Shown piece by piece: positions 1-9,693 of a stretch of 64,000 nt of DNA; position 1 is the stretch's first letter; each line of letters opens with the position of its first letter. The notes beneath the pieces were generated by a model that made no database searches, was not told the DNA's origin, and saw only the letters and a program-made list of their open reading frames with translations. Source of the stretch: Histophilus somni (GTDB lineage Bacteria > Pseudomonadota > Gammaproteobacteria > Enterobacterales > Pasteurellaceae); assembly GCF_014202395.1 (NCBI RefSeq), contig NZ_JACHGQ010000006.1:1-64000 (forward strand), written 5' to 3'. The position numbers and the translations under genes were made by a program.

Positions 1-62
1 GTAGAGGCTTGTTTTTTTATTGAAGAAGAGATAGAGACGGGATATAAGAGAGAGGAATTTAA

Positions 63-177
63 CTTGGCGGCGATAGTGCGGTGGGACCACCTGACCCCAT
101 GCCGAACTCAGAAGTGAAACGCTGTAACGCCGATGGTAGTGTGGGGATTCCCCATGTGAGAGTAGGGCACCGCCAAG
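63..177 (+). rRNA. rrf: 5S ribosomal RNA
   Basis: The sequence starts CTTGGCGGCGAT and ends CACCGCCAAG, so the two ends pair as the terminal helix of 5S rRNA. The internal segments CCATGCCGAACTCAGAAG and GATGGTAGTGTGGGG are the conserved gammaproteobacterial 5S loops. It is the distal part of an rRNA operon whose 23S gene must lie left of the window; bases 1-62 are the 23S-5S spacer. Confidence 0.97.
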
Positions 178-238
178 TTTTTTATGATTTTATTTTGTTA
201 GTTTATTTATATTAGTAAGCTAACAAAACAAGTTTTTT

Positions 239-315
239 GCGACTATAGCTCAGTTGGTTAGAGCACCACCTTGACATGGTGGGGGTCACTGGTTCGAGTC
301 CAGCTAGTCGCACCA
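239..315 (+). tRNA. tRNA-Val (GAC)
   Basis: A 77-nt cloverleaf. The acceptor GCGACTA pairs with TAGTCGC, the CCA end is encoded, the D arm is TAGCTCAGTTGGTTAGAGC, the T arm contains GGTTCGAGTCC, and the anticodon loop reads TTGACAT (anticodon GAC). It lies 61 bp after 5S rRNA as a distal tRNA of the same operon. A decayed integrase gene follows, as expected if its 3' end once served as an attachment site. Confidence 0.97.
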
Positions 316-357
316 AATGAATAAATCAATGTAACGCATAGTAACGCATTTCAACCC

Positions 358-384
358 AAAAGCCTTGTATAACAAGGCTTTTTT
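358..384 (+). terminator. Rho-independent terminator of the rRNA/tRNA-Val operon
   Basis: AGCCTTGT and ACAAGGCT form a perfect 8-bp stem with a 3-nt loop, followed by six T. It lies 43 bp beyond the tRNA-Val CCA end and would end the rRNA operon transcript. Confidence 0.85.
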
Positions 385-480
385 GCTATCCGATTAACGC
401 TAGTTGCGTCAGGATAAATCACATTGACCTTGAATAATAGCACCCATTTTAGTACCCACGCATTATAATTAGTTTGATTA

Positions 481-1727
481 TTGAGTACTAAAATTATACA
501 ACCTCTTACAAATACACAAGTAGAAAAGGCAAAGTATATAACAGGAAACAGGGCAGAACTAAACGACTGTGAAGGCTTATTTTTACAGCTATACCCATCC
601 GTCTCAAAAATTTGGCGATTTCGCTATAATCACCCTGTAACACAAAAAAGAACAAAGCTAACCATAGGTAACTACCCTGATTTTTCTATTGCTCAAGCAA
701 GAGCAAAAAGAGAAGAGTTTAAAGCATTATTAGCATAATACATAGATCCACAGGCATATAACGAGCAACATAGAACAGAGCAAGAACAGAGCAAAAAAAG
801 GACGCTTTTAGCAATTGCCGAGTAATGGAAAGATAAAAGCGTGAAAGAGATAGAACCTCTAACAATGGCTAAAAATTGGGAGCGATTAAATAATCATTTA
901 TTTCCTCATTTGGGGGCTTACTCAATAGAGAATATTACCCCCCCCCTTTTTTTTACTAATTAATGCTGTCAAGCCTCTTTACGAGCAAGGTAAAAATGGC
1001 ACTATGCACCGCATTATAAATTTAGTTAATCAAGTATTAAATTACGCTGTTAATTTGGGTGTTTTATCATTTAATCCTTGCTTACAAGCTAGCAAAGCAT
1101 ATCACAAAGAACCACCAAAAAAATCACCCTGCTATTCATTATTCTGAACTTCCCCTATTATTGGCTGATTTTGAACAATCTAACAGAGAGCTATTAACTA
1201 AATTTTTATTTAGGTGGTAATTGTTATCAATGGTACGCCCTGCTGCCGAAGCTGTTTCAGTGGAATGGAGTGAAATTGATTTAAATAAAAAATTTGGTTT
1301 ATTATTTCTAAAGAAAAAATGAAGAAGGTTAGAACGGGGAGATTTTCGCATTCTGTACCCTTATCAAGACAAATGATAAAATATTTTAGAGCAATTGAAA
1401 CCAATAACGGGACATCATAAAATGTATTTCCATCATTCACAAAACCTAATCAAACAATGAGTAAAGACACAATTGCTAATGCGTTGCGTGAAATAGGCTA
1501 TCAAGGTAAACAAGACGCCCACGGATTAAGGACGATTGCAAGAACTTATTTAGAAGACAATATGATTGATTTTAGACTTGCTGAAAGTTGTTTAGCTCAC
1601 AAGATAGGATAAGGTTAGTCAGGTCTATAACCGTGCTGACTACATCGAACAGCGTCGCCCAATTATGCAACTTTGGGGGTATGTGCACCAGAATTTTTTA
1701 ATCAATCAAATTGACAGTAAAACCTAG
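481..1727 (+). pseudogene. Decayed tyrosine-recombinase integrase (IntA/DUF4102 type)
   Basis: A TTG start opens an 85-residue N-terminal arm-binding domain (DUF4102-like, with KLTIGNYPDFSIAQARAKRE). The frame is then cut by TAA at 736-738 where homologues carry a Gln codon, and by another TAA in AIAE*WKDK. A frame change falls at a C9T8 run (938-954): homology resumes afterwards in another frame as INAVKPLYEQGKNGTMHR and LNYAVNLGVLSFNPC. More lesions follow, and the C-terminal end with ADYIEQRRPIMQLW is recognisable up to the TAG at 1725-1727. It is a dead integrase beside tRNA-Val, the trace of an element once integrated there. The match of each part to the family is from memory of integrase sequences. 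Confidence 0.85.
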
Positions 1728-1753
1728 AAAAATCAATGTTTCTAGGTTTTTTA
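1719..1753 (+). terminator. Terminator after the integrase relic
   Basis: AAAACCTAGAAA (1719-1730) pairs with TTTCTAGGTTTT (1739-1750), a perfect 12-bp stem with an 8-nt loop running into T. It overlaps the stop codon of the integrase pseudogene and insulates the downstream methionine operon. Confidence 0.8.
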
Positions 1754-1865
1754 TTTATCAATATCATATGAATATCGATTCATTCTACTTATTTTGGCAA
1801 TACTAACGAGGATGATATAGTAGTTGTGGTCAGTCCTCTGAGTAAAGCTGAGTAAAGGCAAAATA

Positions 1866-1878
1866 TGAATTATTTTCA
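1866..1878 (+). promoter_or_regulatory. Candidate MetR-binding site
   Basis: TGAATTATTTTCA fits the palindromic MetR consensus TGAA-N5-TTCA exactly. It lies 80-95 bp before the start of the first gene of the methionine operon. MetR is the LysR-type activator of metE in enterics, so this is a sensible place for it. The site is read from sequence; binding is inferred. Confidence 0.6.
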
Positions 1879-1945
1879 TAGTCTTGGCAAAAAATCTCAT
1901 TTTTCTTAAAAAATTTTTATGGTTTAATACACCATTATTCTAAAA

Positions 1946-2941
1946 ATGAGAAAAATTAATATGATGACAACATTTGAATGCCGTGTACATACGCTTGAAT
2001 TTGATGAAAATTACCAACCAGAAATGCAGAGTACCCGTTTAACGACCAACTTTGCTAACCTTGCGCGTGGCGAAAACCGCAAAGAAAATTTGCAAAATGT
2101 CATTGCAATGATTGATAAGCGTTTTAACGATTTGGCAAACTGGGATAATCCAACTAATGATCGTTATTCTGTGAAGTTAGAGATCGTGTCAATAGATATT
2201 GATATGGAGGGAAAAGGTAATTTTTTTCCAGCACTTGAATGGCTGAAAACCTATGTCATCGACCATAAAACTGGCAAAAAAATTGATGGTATCGTAGGCA
2301 ACAATTTTTCGTCTTTCGTGCGTGACTATGATTTCAGCGTTTTGTTGTTAGAGCATAACAGAAACAAGGAAGAATTTACCGTACCGAAAGGCTATGGTGA
2401 ATTGCATGGCAAGCTATTCAAATATCTGTTAACTTCCTCTGCATATAAAGAAAAATATAGTAAACCGCCGGTGATTTGTTTAAGTGTTGCAACTACTCGT
2501 ACTTACCGCAGAACCACAAATGTTCATCCGATTTTAGGGGTGGAATATCATCAAGATAATTATTCTTTAACTGATGAGTATTTTGCGAAAATGGGGTTAT
2601 CTGTGCGTTATTTTATGCCACCAAAATCTGTTGCACCTTATGCGTTTTATTTTGATAGTAATTCAGATTTGTTGAATGATTACACCAATCTTGAATTGAT
2701 TAGTACAATTGCTACAATGGAAGCTTTCCAGAAAATCTACCGTCCAGAAATTTACAATGCTAATTCTGTGGCAGGTCAAGTGTATAAAGGTAGCTTGACT
2801 TATCAAGATTACTCTGTGACCAAAGTAGAATATGATCGTGTTGAGCGTACACAGCTTGCAATCAAACAAGGTAAATATACTGAAGCACATTTTATTAAGC
2901 CATATAAAGCAATTTTAGATGCTTGGATGGCTGAAAAATAA
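1946..2941 (+). CDS. mesX: MesX, DUF1852 partner of MesD methionine synthase
   Basis: A 331-residue DUF1852 protein with the conserved N-terminal block STRLTTNFANLARGENR (about residues 29-45) and a family-typical length. Published work on folate-independent methionine synthases found that MesD needs a DUF1852 protein, MesX, and oxygen; the methyl donor was not known. It is followed 78 bp later by a MesD-type gene and then a flavin reductase, the same cluster composition. In-frame ATGs at 1946, 1961 and 1964 compete; family alignment favours MTTFECRVHTLEFDE, and no good ribosome-binding site decides it. The MetR-like box at 1866 suggests induction under methionine limitation. Confidence 0.85.
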   Translation: MRKINMMTTFECRVHTLEFDENYQPEMQSTRLTTNFANLARGENRKENLQNVIAMIDKRFNDLANWDNPTNDRYSVKLEIVSIDIDMEGKGNFFPALEWLKTYVIDHKTGKKIDGIVGNNFSSFVRDYDFSVLLLEHNRNKEEFTVPKGYGELHGKLFKYLLTSSAYKEKYSKPPVICLSVATTRTYRRTTNVHPILGVEYHQDNYSLTDEYFAKMGLSVRYFMPPKSVAPYAFYFDSNSDLLNDYTNLELISTIATMEAFQKIYRPEIYNANSVAGQVYKGSLTYQDYSVTKVEYDRVERTQLAIKQGKYTEAHFIKPYKAILDAWMAEK

Positions 2942-2970
2942 ATCAAGACAGTATTTTATTTGATACATTC

Positions 2971-2997
2971 GTAGGGTGGGTTAAATTCCGCCCCTAC
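2971..2997. repeat. Palindromic intercistronic element between mesX and mesD
   Basis: GTAGGGTGGG and CCGCCCCTAC form an imperfect inverted repeat around TTAAATT. It resembles the GTAGGGGCGG-type palindromes found at four places in the prophage. It may stabilise or attenuate the transcript between the two genes. Confidence 0.5.
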
Positions 2998-3019
2998 ACA
3001 TTTATTTAGGAAAACCAAA

Positions 3020-4051
3020 ATGAGCAAAATTCTTCTCCCAACCTCTACAGCCGGTAGTCTTCCAAAACCGGTGTGGCTTGCTGAACCTGAAAAACTTTGG
3101 TCTGAATGGAAATGTCAGGGCGATGAACTTTTTCAAGCTAAAAGAGATGCACTATTAATTTCCCTTGCTGAACAAGTTGCAGCAGGGATTGATATTATCA
3201 GCGATGGTGAACAAACTCGTCAGCACTTTGTGACTACATTTATTGAGCATTTAGAGGGCGTAGATTTCAATAAGCGTAAAACAGTGCGTATCCGTAACCG
3301 CTATGATGCAAACGTACCAAGCGTAATTGGTGAAGTTTCTCGTCCAAGCTCCGTATTTGTAGACGATGCAAAATTCTTACGCAAGCATACTGATAAGCCG
3401 ATTAAATGGGCATTACCCGGTCCAATGACAATGATAGATACATTATATGATGCACATTACAAAAGTCGTGAAAAGTTAGCATGGGAATTTGCCAAAATTT
3501 TAAATGAAGAAGCGAAAGAGCTGGAAGCAGCAGGTGTAGACATTATTCAGTTTGACGAACCCGCGTTCAATGTATTCTTTGACGAATTGAATGATTGGGG
3601 CGTGGCAGCATTGGAACGTGCAGCGGAAGGATTAAAATGTGAAACTGCGGTGCATATTTGTTACGGTTATGGAATTAAAGCAAATACTGATTGGAAACAG
3701 ACTCTCGGCAGTGAATGGCGACAATATGAAGAAAGCTTCCCGAAATTGCAACAATCGAAAATTGACATTATTTCTTTAGAGTGCCAAAATTCTTGTGTAC
3801 CTATGGAACTGATTGAGCTGGTGAGAGGTAAAAAAGTGATGCTTGGTGCGATTGATGTAGCAACCAATATCATAGAAACACCTGAACAAGTAGCGGATAT
3901 TTTGCGTAAAGCACTACAATTTGTAGACGCAAAAAATCTTTATCCTTGTACTAACTGCGGTATGGCACCGCTCTCACGTCAAGTTGCAAACAGTAAGCTC
4001 AATGCGTTAAGTCAAGGTGCGGCAATTATTCGAGCAGAATTAGCAGGTTAA
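3020..4051 (+). CDS. mesD: MesD-type core methionine synthase
   Basis: At 343 residues it corresponds only to the C-terminal catalytic half of MetE; the N-terminal folate-binding half is absent. MetE-like zinc ligands are visible: His212 and Cys214 in AVHICYGYG, Glu254 in ISLECQNS, and a Cys near 313 in CTNCGMAPL. GDGEQ/SDGEQ-like and QFDEPAF motifs lie at about 61-65 and 177-183. It should methylate homocysteine to methionine. With DUF1852 upstream and a flavin reductase 6 bp downstream it fits the MesD family (folate- and B12-independent, oxygen-requiring) rather than true MetE. Start ATG 3020 has AGGAAAA upstream. The subfamily call rests on context. Confidence 0.88.
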   Translation: MSKILLPTSTAGSLPKPVWLAEPEKLWSEWKCQGDELFQAKRDALLISLAEQVAAGIDIISDGEQTRQHFVTTFIEHLEGVDFNKRKTVRIRNRYDANVPSVIGEVSRPSSVFVDDAKFLRKHTDKPIKWALPGPMTMIDTLYDAHYKSREKLAWEFAKILNEEAKELEAAGVDIIQFDEPAFNVFFDELNDWGVAALERAAEGLKCETAVHICYGYGIKANTDWKQTLGSEWRQYEESFPKLQQSKIDIISLECQNSCVPMELIELVRGKKVMLGAIDVATNIIETPEQVADILRKALQFVDAKNLYPCTNCGMAPLSRQVANSKLNALSQGAAIIRAELAG

Positions 4052-4057
4052 TCTGAT

Positions 4058-4534
4058 ATGGTAGAAGTCTCTCAATTTAAAGATGCAATGGCACAACTTG
4101 CCTCAGCAGTTCATATTGTGACCACAAGTGGTGAAACAGGGCAGCATGGTTTTACAGCATCAGCCGTTTGTAGCGTGACTGACTCCCCACCTACCTTGCT
4201 TGTTTGTATAAATAGCAATGCACGTGCCTATGAGCATTTTATAAAAAATAGGGTGCTAATGGTGAATACTTTGACTGCCGAACAATCTTCTTTATCAAAT
4301 GTATTCGCCTCACCCTTAAGTCAAGAAGAGCGATTTGCCAATGCTTATTGGACAACATTGGTTACAGGCTCACCGATGTTACAGGATGCACTGATTAATT
4401 TTGATTGCGAAATTACAGATATTAAGCAAGTCGGTACTCACAGTATTTTGATTTGTAAAATTGTAGCTATTAAACAAGGTGATAAGAAAGAAGCGTTGGT
4501 ATATCACAATCGTTCTTACCGCATTCTTAAATGA
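4058..4534 (+). CDS. Flavin reductase family protein
   Basis: A 158-residue flavin-reductase-like domain protein (split-barrel FMN-binding fold) with the family-typical N-terminal FKDAMAQLASAVHIVTT and the segment GFTASAVCSVTDSPPTLLVC. It starts 6 bp after mesD and is clearly in the same operon. Such enzymes reduce FMN or FAD with NAD(P)H. An attractive inference is that it supplies reduced flavin for the oxygen-dependent MesX/MesD reaction. Direct evidence for that role is not in the sequence. Confidence 0.85.
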   Translation: MVEVSQFKDAMAQLASAVHIVTTSGETGQHGFTASAVCSVTDSPPTLLVCINSNARAYEHFIKNRVLMVNTLTAEQSSLSNVFASPLSQEERFANAYWTTLVTGSPMLQDALINFDCEITDIKQVGTHSILICKIVAIKQGDKKEALVYHNRSYRILK

Positions 4535-4561
4535 AATTTGTAAATAAATCGTAAGTCTTAT

Positions 4562-4591
4562 ACCGTAACTTATAAGTCGATAAGTTACGGT
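4562..4591. terminator. Hairpin between the convergent mes operon and glycosyltransferase gene
   Basis: ACCGTAACTTAT (4562-4573) pairs perfectly with ATAAGTTACGGT (4580-4591), loop 6 nt. It sits between genes that end toward each other and could act in both directions, although the T tracts on either side are weak. Confidence 0.6.
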
Positions 4592-4609
4592 GTTAATTTG
4601 AAAAAATCG

Positions 4610-5722
4610 CTATGATTTTATTAACTTTCTTAGAAAATATTTGAAACGATTGTATGTACGTCTATAAAGTAATTGTTCTCTTTTTTGATGTTTAACCAAT
4701 AGTTGACTGTTATGTAGTTCTTTTTCTAATAGAGCTAGTGAGAAGAGTTGGTAACTTTGTTCTAAATATTGCATTGCTTCCAATTTATATTGCCTTCTTC
4801 TATTTAACTTGAAATCAGACAATGTAGTATTCGGCATTTGAGTATAAGATAATATTTTATGTAAAGGGATTAATTCTAAATTGAATAAAAATGAGATAGT
4901 TTTGGGCAAATAAACAGAATGTTTATTTTGTTGTAATTCATAGTTACCAATCCCAAAATCTGCTTTCATAAATTTTAAGTGATAATAGGCGAAAATATTT
5001 TTTCTCATATTTCTTTGACTGATGTCTAAAAATTCTGTTTCCTTGTTTTTTTTAAAAATGCTATCTTCATCTACCCTAAATAAACATAGATCACCATATA
5101 ATCCACAATAAGGCGAGCTGTAAGAAATATAAAGTTCACCACAATGATCAATAATATTAATTCCTGAAACAGGCAATACATCATTGGGATAATTTTCTTT
5201 TAAGTCTAGATAAGTCTGTTTTAGCAAAGGTATTTTTTCTGCACAAAGAATTAAATCTCCGTCTATTTTTATAGCCCATTTTTTCGTAGTTTGACTCAAT
5301 GAAAAGTTATAGTAATTAACCAAACTATGGGGATTATCAGGTTCTAAATTTTTATAGTTATCACTACCTTGAGGATAAACAATAGGTAAATAGTGAAAAG
5401 TTTTTATTTTATTAGGATAAAGTTTTGCGTATTGTTCAGCAATTTCACCAGTGTTGTCTTGGCAATTATTATAGACAATCACCAATTCGTCTAATAAAGG
5501 AAGCCAGCTTTCAATAGATTGAGCAAGAAACTCTCCTTCATTACGTAATCGCATAAAACCGCTTAAGCCTTCAGAACGAGTGTTGGCTTGAAAACGTGAA
5601 AAATCAATGGTAGGATTTTTGACTGACTGACTGACTGACTGACTGACTGACTGACTGACTGACTGACTGACTGACTGACTGACTGACTGACTGACTGACT
5701 GACTGACTGACTGATTTAGCAT
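4610..5722 (-). CDS. Phase-variable glycosyltransferase (GT-A type), probably lipooligosaccharide
   Basis: A 370-residue protein when started at MLNQ (ATG 5722). The N-terminus is a Ser-Val-Ser-Gln repeat encoded by 23.5 copies of GACT (plus-strand sense), followed by a glycosyltransferase-2-like domain: GFMRLRNEGEFLAQSIESW, then ELVIVYNNCQDNT, and a metal-binding D-x-D type motif in KIDGDLIL. The C-terminal third is basic with no membrane segment. The present repeat number keeps ATG 5722 in frame with the domain (ON). Change by one unit would shift the frame. In Haemophilus such tetranucleotide loci usually modify lipooligosaccharide. The sugar and acceptor cannot be told. The start region lies just downstream of aspS on the same strand. 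Confidence 0.8.
   Translation of the reverse strand: MLNQSVSQSVSQSVSQSVSQSVSQSVSQSVSQSVKNPTIDFSRFQANTRSEGLSGFMRLRNEGEFLAQSIESWLPLLDELVIVYNNCQDNTGEIAEQYAKLYPNKIKTFHYLPIVYPQGSDNYKNLEPDNPHSLVNYYNFSLSQTTKKWAIKIDGDLILCAEKIPLLKQTYLDLKENYPNDVLPVSGINIIDHCGELYISYSSPYCGLYGDLCLFRVDEDSIFKKNKETEFLDISQRNMRKNIFAYYHLKFMKADFGIGNYELQQNKHSVYLPKTISFLFNLELIPLHKILSYTQMPNTTLSDFKLNRRRQYKLEAMQYLEQSYQLFSLALLEKELHNSQLLVKHQKREQLLYRRTYNRFKYFLRKLIKS
5621..5714. repeat. GACT tetranucleotide tract (23.5 units) controlling phase variation
   Basis: 94 uninterrupted bases of GACT lie inside the 5' coding part of the glycosyltransferase gene, 8 bp after its ATG. The length is typical of simple-sequence contingency loci that switch by slipped-strand mispairing. 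The count of 23 full units plus GA leaves the reading frame open. Confidence 0.95.
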
Positions 5723-5783
5723 ATTGTTATTTCCCGTCTTTTTAGAGAGAAAAATGGTGGAGAATTTCCACCATTTTTCAATA

Positions 5784-7550
5784 TTATTCACTTCTAGTGA
5801 CTTTAATCGCCAACTCTTCCAAAGCTTTTTCATTAGCAAGACTCGGTGCGTCAGTCATTAAACAAGCTGCGGCTGTTGTTTTCGGGAATGCGATAACATC
5901 ACGAATATTATCTGTTCCGGTTAACAACATCGTTAAACGATCTAAGCCGAATGCTAAACCTGCATGTGGAGGCGTGCCGAATTTTAAGGCATCAAGCAAG
6001 AATCCAAATTTCTCACGCTGTTGATCTTCATCAATGCCTAAAATATGAAATACAGTTTGTTGCATTTTTGGATCGAAAATACGCACTGAGCCACCACCTA
6101 CTTCATAACCATTAATGACCATATCATAGGCGTTTGCCACCGCACTTGTCGGATTTGCTTCTAATTGCTCCGGTGTGAAATCTTTTGGACTAGTGAATGG
6201 ATGGTGCATCGCAGCTAAATTACCTTCTTCATCACGTTCAAACATTGGGAAATCAATAACCCAAAGAGGTTTCCACTCATCTAAGTGAGTTAAACCTAAA
6301 TCACGACCTAGTTTCAATCGTAACGCTCCCATTGCGTCAGTAGCGGTTTGCCATTTGTCCGCTCCAAAGAACAAAATATCACCGCTCTGGGCAGAAGTGC
6401 GGTCAAAAATTGCTTTGATTTTTTCTGTCGTTAAGAATTTTGCAATTGGACTTTGTACGCCTTCTAATCCAGCGTTGATGTCATTAATTTTTACCCAAGC
6501 TAACCCTTTCGCACCGTAAATACCGACAAATTGAGTATATTCGTCAATTTGTTTTCGAGTGATATTTATACCGTTTGGTACACGGATGACAGCCACACGA
6601 CCGTTCGAGCTATTTGCAGGTTCGCTGAAAACGTTGAAATCTATATCTTTCACAATATCAGCTACATCGACTATTTCTAATGGATTACGTAAATCCGGTT
6701 TATCTGAACCAAAGCGTTTCATTGCCTCTTGCCAAGTCATTGTCGGAAATTTGCCTAAATCAACGCCTATGGTATTTAGCCATAAACCATGCACCATTTT
6801 TTCCATAATTTCACGCACTTCCGGTGCAGTCATAAAGGAAGTTTCCACATCAATTTGAGTAAATTCCGGCTGACGATCTGCACGCAAATCTTCATCACGG
6901 AAACACTTCACAATTTGGTAATAGCGATCAAAACCGGACATCATCAATAGTTGCTTAAACAACTGTGGTGATTGCGGCAAAGCATAAAACTTGCCTTTAT
7001 GTACTCGACTTGGAACTAAATAGTCTCGTGCACCTTCAGGCGTAGCCTTGGTAAGCATTGGGGTTTCAATGTCTAAAAAACCGTTTTCATCCATATAACG
7101 ACGTACAAAAGCGGTAATTTTGGCACGGGTTTTTAAATGTTGAGCCATTTCAGGACGACGCAAATCAAGATAACGATATTTTAAACGCTGTTCTTCTGTA
7201 TTATTCTGATTAAAATCTAAAGGAAGTACATCCGAAACGTTATAAACAGACAATGCTTTAGCTACAACTTCCACCTCGCCCGTCGCCATATTTTTATTAA
7301 TTTGATTATCCGGACGAGCAATAACCTCACCTTCGATTTTAATACAAAATTCATTACGCAATGCACTGGCTTCCGTCAATGCTTCTTGATATTTCGGATC
7401 AAAACAAACTTGTACAATACCTTCACGATCACGCATATCAATAAAAATTAAACCGCCTAGATCACGACGTTTATGAACCCATCCGCTTAATATTACTTGT
7501 TGTCCAATATGGCTACGGTTCAATGCACCGCAATAATGAGAACGCATCAT
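5784..7550 (-). CDS. aspS: Aspartyl-tRNA synthetase
   Basis: A 588-residue bacterial-type AspRS that charges tRNA-Asp in the cytoplasm. It has an N-terminal OB-fold anticodon-binding domain (about 1-110, [19 protein letters not shown]). The class II catalytic core has motif 2 [16 protein letters not shown] and motif 3 GLAFGLDRL near the C-terminus, with the bacterial GAD insertion domain between. Length and sequence match the Haemophilus enzyme closely. Start MMRSHYCGA at 7550 or the next Met are equivalent. It is divergent from cmoA, as remembered for H. influenzae. Confidence 0.97.
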   Translation of the reverse strand: MMRSHYCGALNRSHIGQQVILSGWVHKRRDLGGLIFIDMRDREGIVQVCFDPKYQEALTEASALRNEFCIKIEGEVIARPDNQINKNMATGEVEVVAKALSVYNVSDVLPLDFNQNNTEEQRLKYRYLDLRRPEMAQHLKTRAKITAFVRRYMDENGFLDIETPMLTKATPEGARDYLVPSRVHKGKFYALPQSPQLFKQLLMMSGFDRYYQIVKCFRDEDLRADRQPEFTQIDVETSFMTAPEVREIMEKMVHGLWLNTIGVDLGKFPTMTWQEAMKRFGSDKPDLRNPLEIVDVADIVKDIDFNVFSEPANSSNGRVAVIRVPNGINITRKQIDEYTQFVGIYGAKGLAWVKINDINAGLEGVQSPIAKFLTTEKIKAIFDRTSAQSGDILFFGADKWQTATDAMGALRLKLGRDLGLTHLDEWKPLWVIDFPMFERDEEGNLAAMHHPFTSPKDFTPEQLEANPTSAVANAYDMVINGYEVGGGSVRIFDPKMQQTVFHILGIDEDQQREKFGFLLDALKFGTPPHAGLAFGLDRLTMLLTGTDNIRDVIAFPKTTAAACLMTDAPSLANEKALEELAIKVTRSE

Positions 7551-7667
7551 AATGACTTCCTTTATATCTGAAACTACTGAAATTAGTCGACGAATTATAG
7601 CTGAAATCTCGCTTATATTGAAAGAGCGGACGGAATTTATTTGAGTGAGACTTAAACTTCTTCTAAA

Positions 7668-7682
7668 ATGACCGCACTTTTT
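7668..7682. repeat. Haemophilus-type DNA uptake signal
   Basis: ATGACCGCACTTTTT contains the reverse complement of the uptake core AAGTGCGGT with its usual flank. It lies in the aspS-cmoA divergent spacer. Confidence 0.75.
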
Positions 7683-7695
7683 TACACTTTTTTAG

Positions 7696-8436
<741 letters not shown>

Positions 8437-8445
8437 CAAAAAAAC

Positions 8446-8465
8446 AGCCTCTGAAGTAAGAGGCT
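8446..8465 (-). terminator. Terminator between cmoA and folD
   Basis: AGCCTC and GAGGCT enclose CTGAAGTAA-type loop bases. On the minus strand the stem is followed by a T-rich run (the A stretch at 8437-8445), so it serves folD; it may also act for the converging cmoA. Confidence 0.75.
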
Positions 8466-8473
8466 GACTAAGT

Positions 8474-9322
8474 TTAACTATGACTTTCATAAGCGAGTAG
8501 CGTATTAAACATAAGCATCGCAACAGTCATCGGACCAACACCTCCCGGAACTGGAGTAATGAAACTTGCCTTTTTGCTCGCTTCATCATATTGCACGTCA
8601 CCGACTAACTTGCCATCAACTCGGTTAATTCCAACATCAATAACAATTGCACCTTCTTTAATCCATTCCCCAGGGATAATGTGCGGCTTACCTACTGCAA
8701 CAACTAGAATATCCGCTTGGTGCACATGACTTTTCAAATCTTTAGTAAAACGATGAGTAACTGTAACTGTACAGCCGGCTAACAGTAATTCCAGTGCCAT
8801 AGGGCGACCAACAATATTTGAAGCTCCTACAATAACAGCATGTTGTCCGTACAGATCAACGCCCGTGGTTTCCAGTAATTTCATTATACCTAAAGGTGTA
8901 CAAGCACGTAAGGTTGGAATACGCTGACAAAGGCGCCCAACATTATACGGATGAAAACCATCGACATCTTTTGTTGGGGAAATATGTTCAATCACTTTAG
9001 TAGAATTAATTTTCTTTGGTAATGGCAATTGCACCAAAATACCATCAATTTGCGGATCTTGATTGAGTTGTTCGATGAGAGTTAATAATTCTTGTTCAGT
9101 TGTTTCTGCCGGTAAATCATAAGATTTTGAATAGATACCGAGTTCCTCACAACTTCTACGTTTACTTCCCACATAAACCTGAGAGGCAGGATCAGCACCA
9201 ACTAAAATAACAGCTAGTCCCGGTGCTCTTTTCCCTTGTTGAAGATAATGCTGAATTTTTTCAGCAACATTAAATTTAATGTTTTTAGAGAGTTCAGTAC
9301 CTGAAATAATTTGTGCGGGCAT
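8474..9322 (-). CDS. folD: Bifunctional methylenetetrahydrofolate dehydrogenase/cyclohydrolase
   Basis: A 282-residue FolD. Visible motifs are [20 protein letters not shown] (residues about 42-61, with the catalytic Lys in the YVGSKR segment), [17 protein letters not shown], and the NADP-binding loop [14 protein letters not shown]. It interconverts 5,10-methylene-, methenyl- and 10-formyl-THF in one-carbon metabolism. It is a single gene with its own terminator, upstream of the tRNA-Pro promoter region on the other strand. Confidence 0.97.
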   Translation of the reverse strand: MPAQIISGTELSKNIKFNVAEKIQHYLQQGKRAPGLAVILVGADPASQVYVGSKRRSCEELGIYSKSYDLPAETTEQELLTLIEQLNQDPQIDGILVQLPLPKKINSTKVIEHISPTKDVDGFHPYNVGRLCQRIPTLRACTPLGIMKLLETTGVDLYGQHAVIVGASNIVGRPMALELLLAGCTVTVTHRFTKDLKSHVHQADILVVAVGKPHIIPGEWIKEGAIVIDVGINRVDGKLVGDVQYDEASKKASFITPVPGGVGPMTVAMLMFNTLLAYESHS

Positions 9323-9477
9323 TAATTCTTTCCTTCAAATTTGATCTCAAATGAGCAACATAACAATCATTTAAATTATTGAACATGAAAAACGTTGCTA
9401 TTGTGTCAAAAAAAAGCGAGAAATGTAAGTCAATTTGAGAGAAATTTCATCAATCAAATAAAAAAGTGAAAAAGTAA

Positions 9478-9505
9478 TTGACTGTTTATGAAAGAAAATT
9501 ATAAT
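9478..9505 (+). promoter_or_regulatory. Sigma-70 promoter of the tRNA-Pro/tRNA-Arg operon
   Basis: TTGACT (9478-9483), a 16-bp spacer and a perfect TATAAT (9500-9505) end 9 bp before tRNA-Pro. The discriminator GCACC is GC-rich, as in stringently controlled stable-RNA promoters. Confidence 0.85.
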
Positions 9506-9514
9506 GCACCTCAT

Positions 9515-9591
9515 CGGCGAGTAGCGCAGCTTGGTAGCGCAACTGGTTTGGGACCAGTGGGTCGTAGGTTCAAATCCTATCTCGCCGACCA
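9515..9591 (+). tRNA. tRNA-Pro (TGG)
   Basis: A 77-nt cloverleaf. Acceptor CGGCGAG pairs with CTCGCCG, the anticodon loop is TTTGGGA (anticodon TGG), the T arm has GGTTCAAATCC, and CCA is encoded. Confidence 0.97.
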
Positions 9592-9616
9592 TTTTTATAT
9601 TTATTATTTTTTATAT

Positions 9617-9693
9617 GCGCCCTTAGCTCAGCTGGATAGAGCAACGGCCTTCTAAGCCGTAGGTCATTGGTTCGAATCCAATAGGGCGTGCCA
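9617..9693 (+). tRNA. tRNA-Arg (TCT), prophage integration target
   Basis: A 77-nt cloverleaf with anticodon loop CTTCTAA (anticodon TCT), T arm GGTTCGAATCC and encoded CCA. The last 15 bases are part of the 215-bp repeat that bounds the prophage, so integration used the 3' end of this gene and left it intact. Confidence 0.97.

Noticed and set aside
938-954. C9T8 run as a phase-variation tract
   Set aside because: It lies in a pseudogene with several other stops, so length changes cannot restore a product.
1800-1945. Leader of mesX considered as a cobalamin or SAM riboswitch
   Set aside because: No conserved riboswitch core or terminator/antiterminator pair could be recognised; a MetR site explains regulation more simply.
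5621-5714. Regular repeat considered as a CRISPR-like array
   Set aside because: Pure 4-bp unit with no spacers, inside a coding region.
9398-9592. Minus-strand open frame over tRNA-Pro
   Set aside because: Antisense translation of a tRNA; typical false gene.
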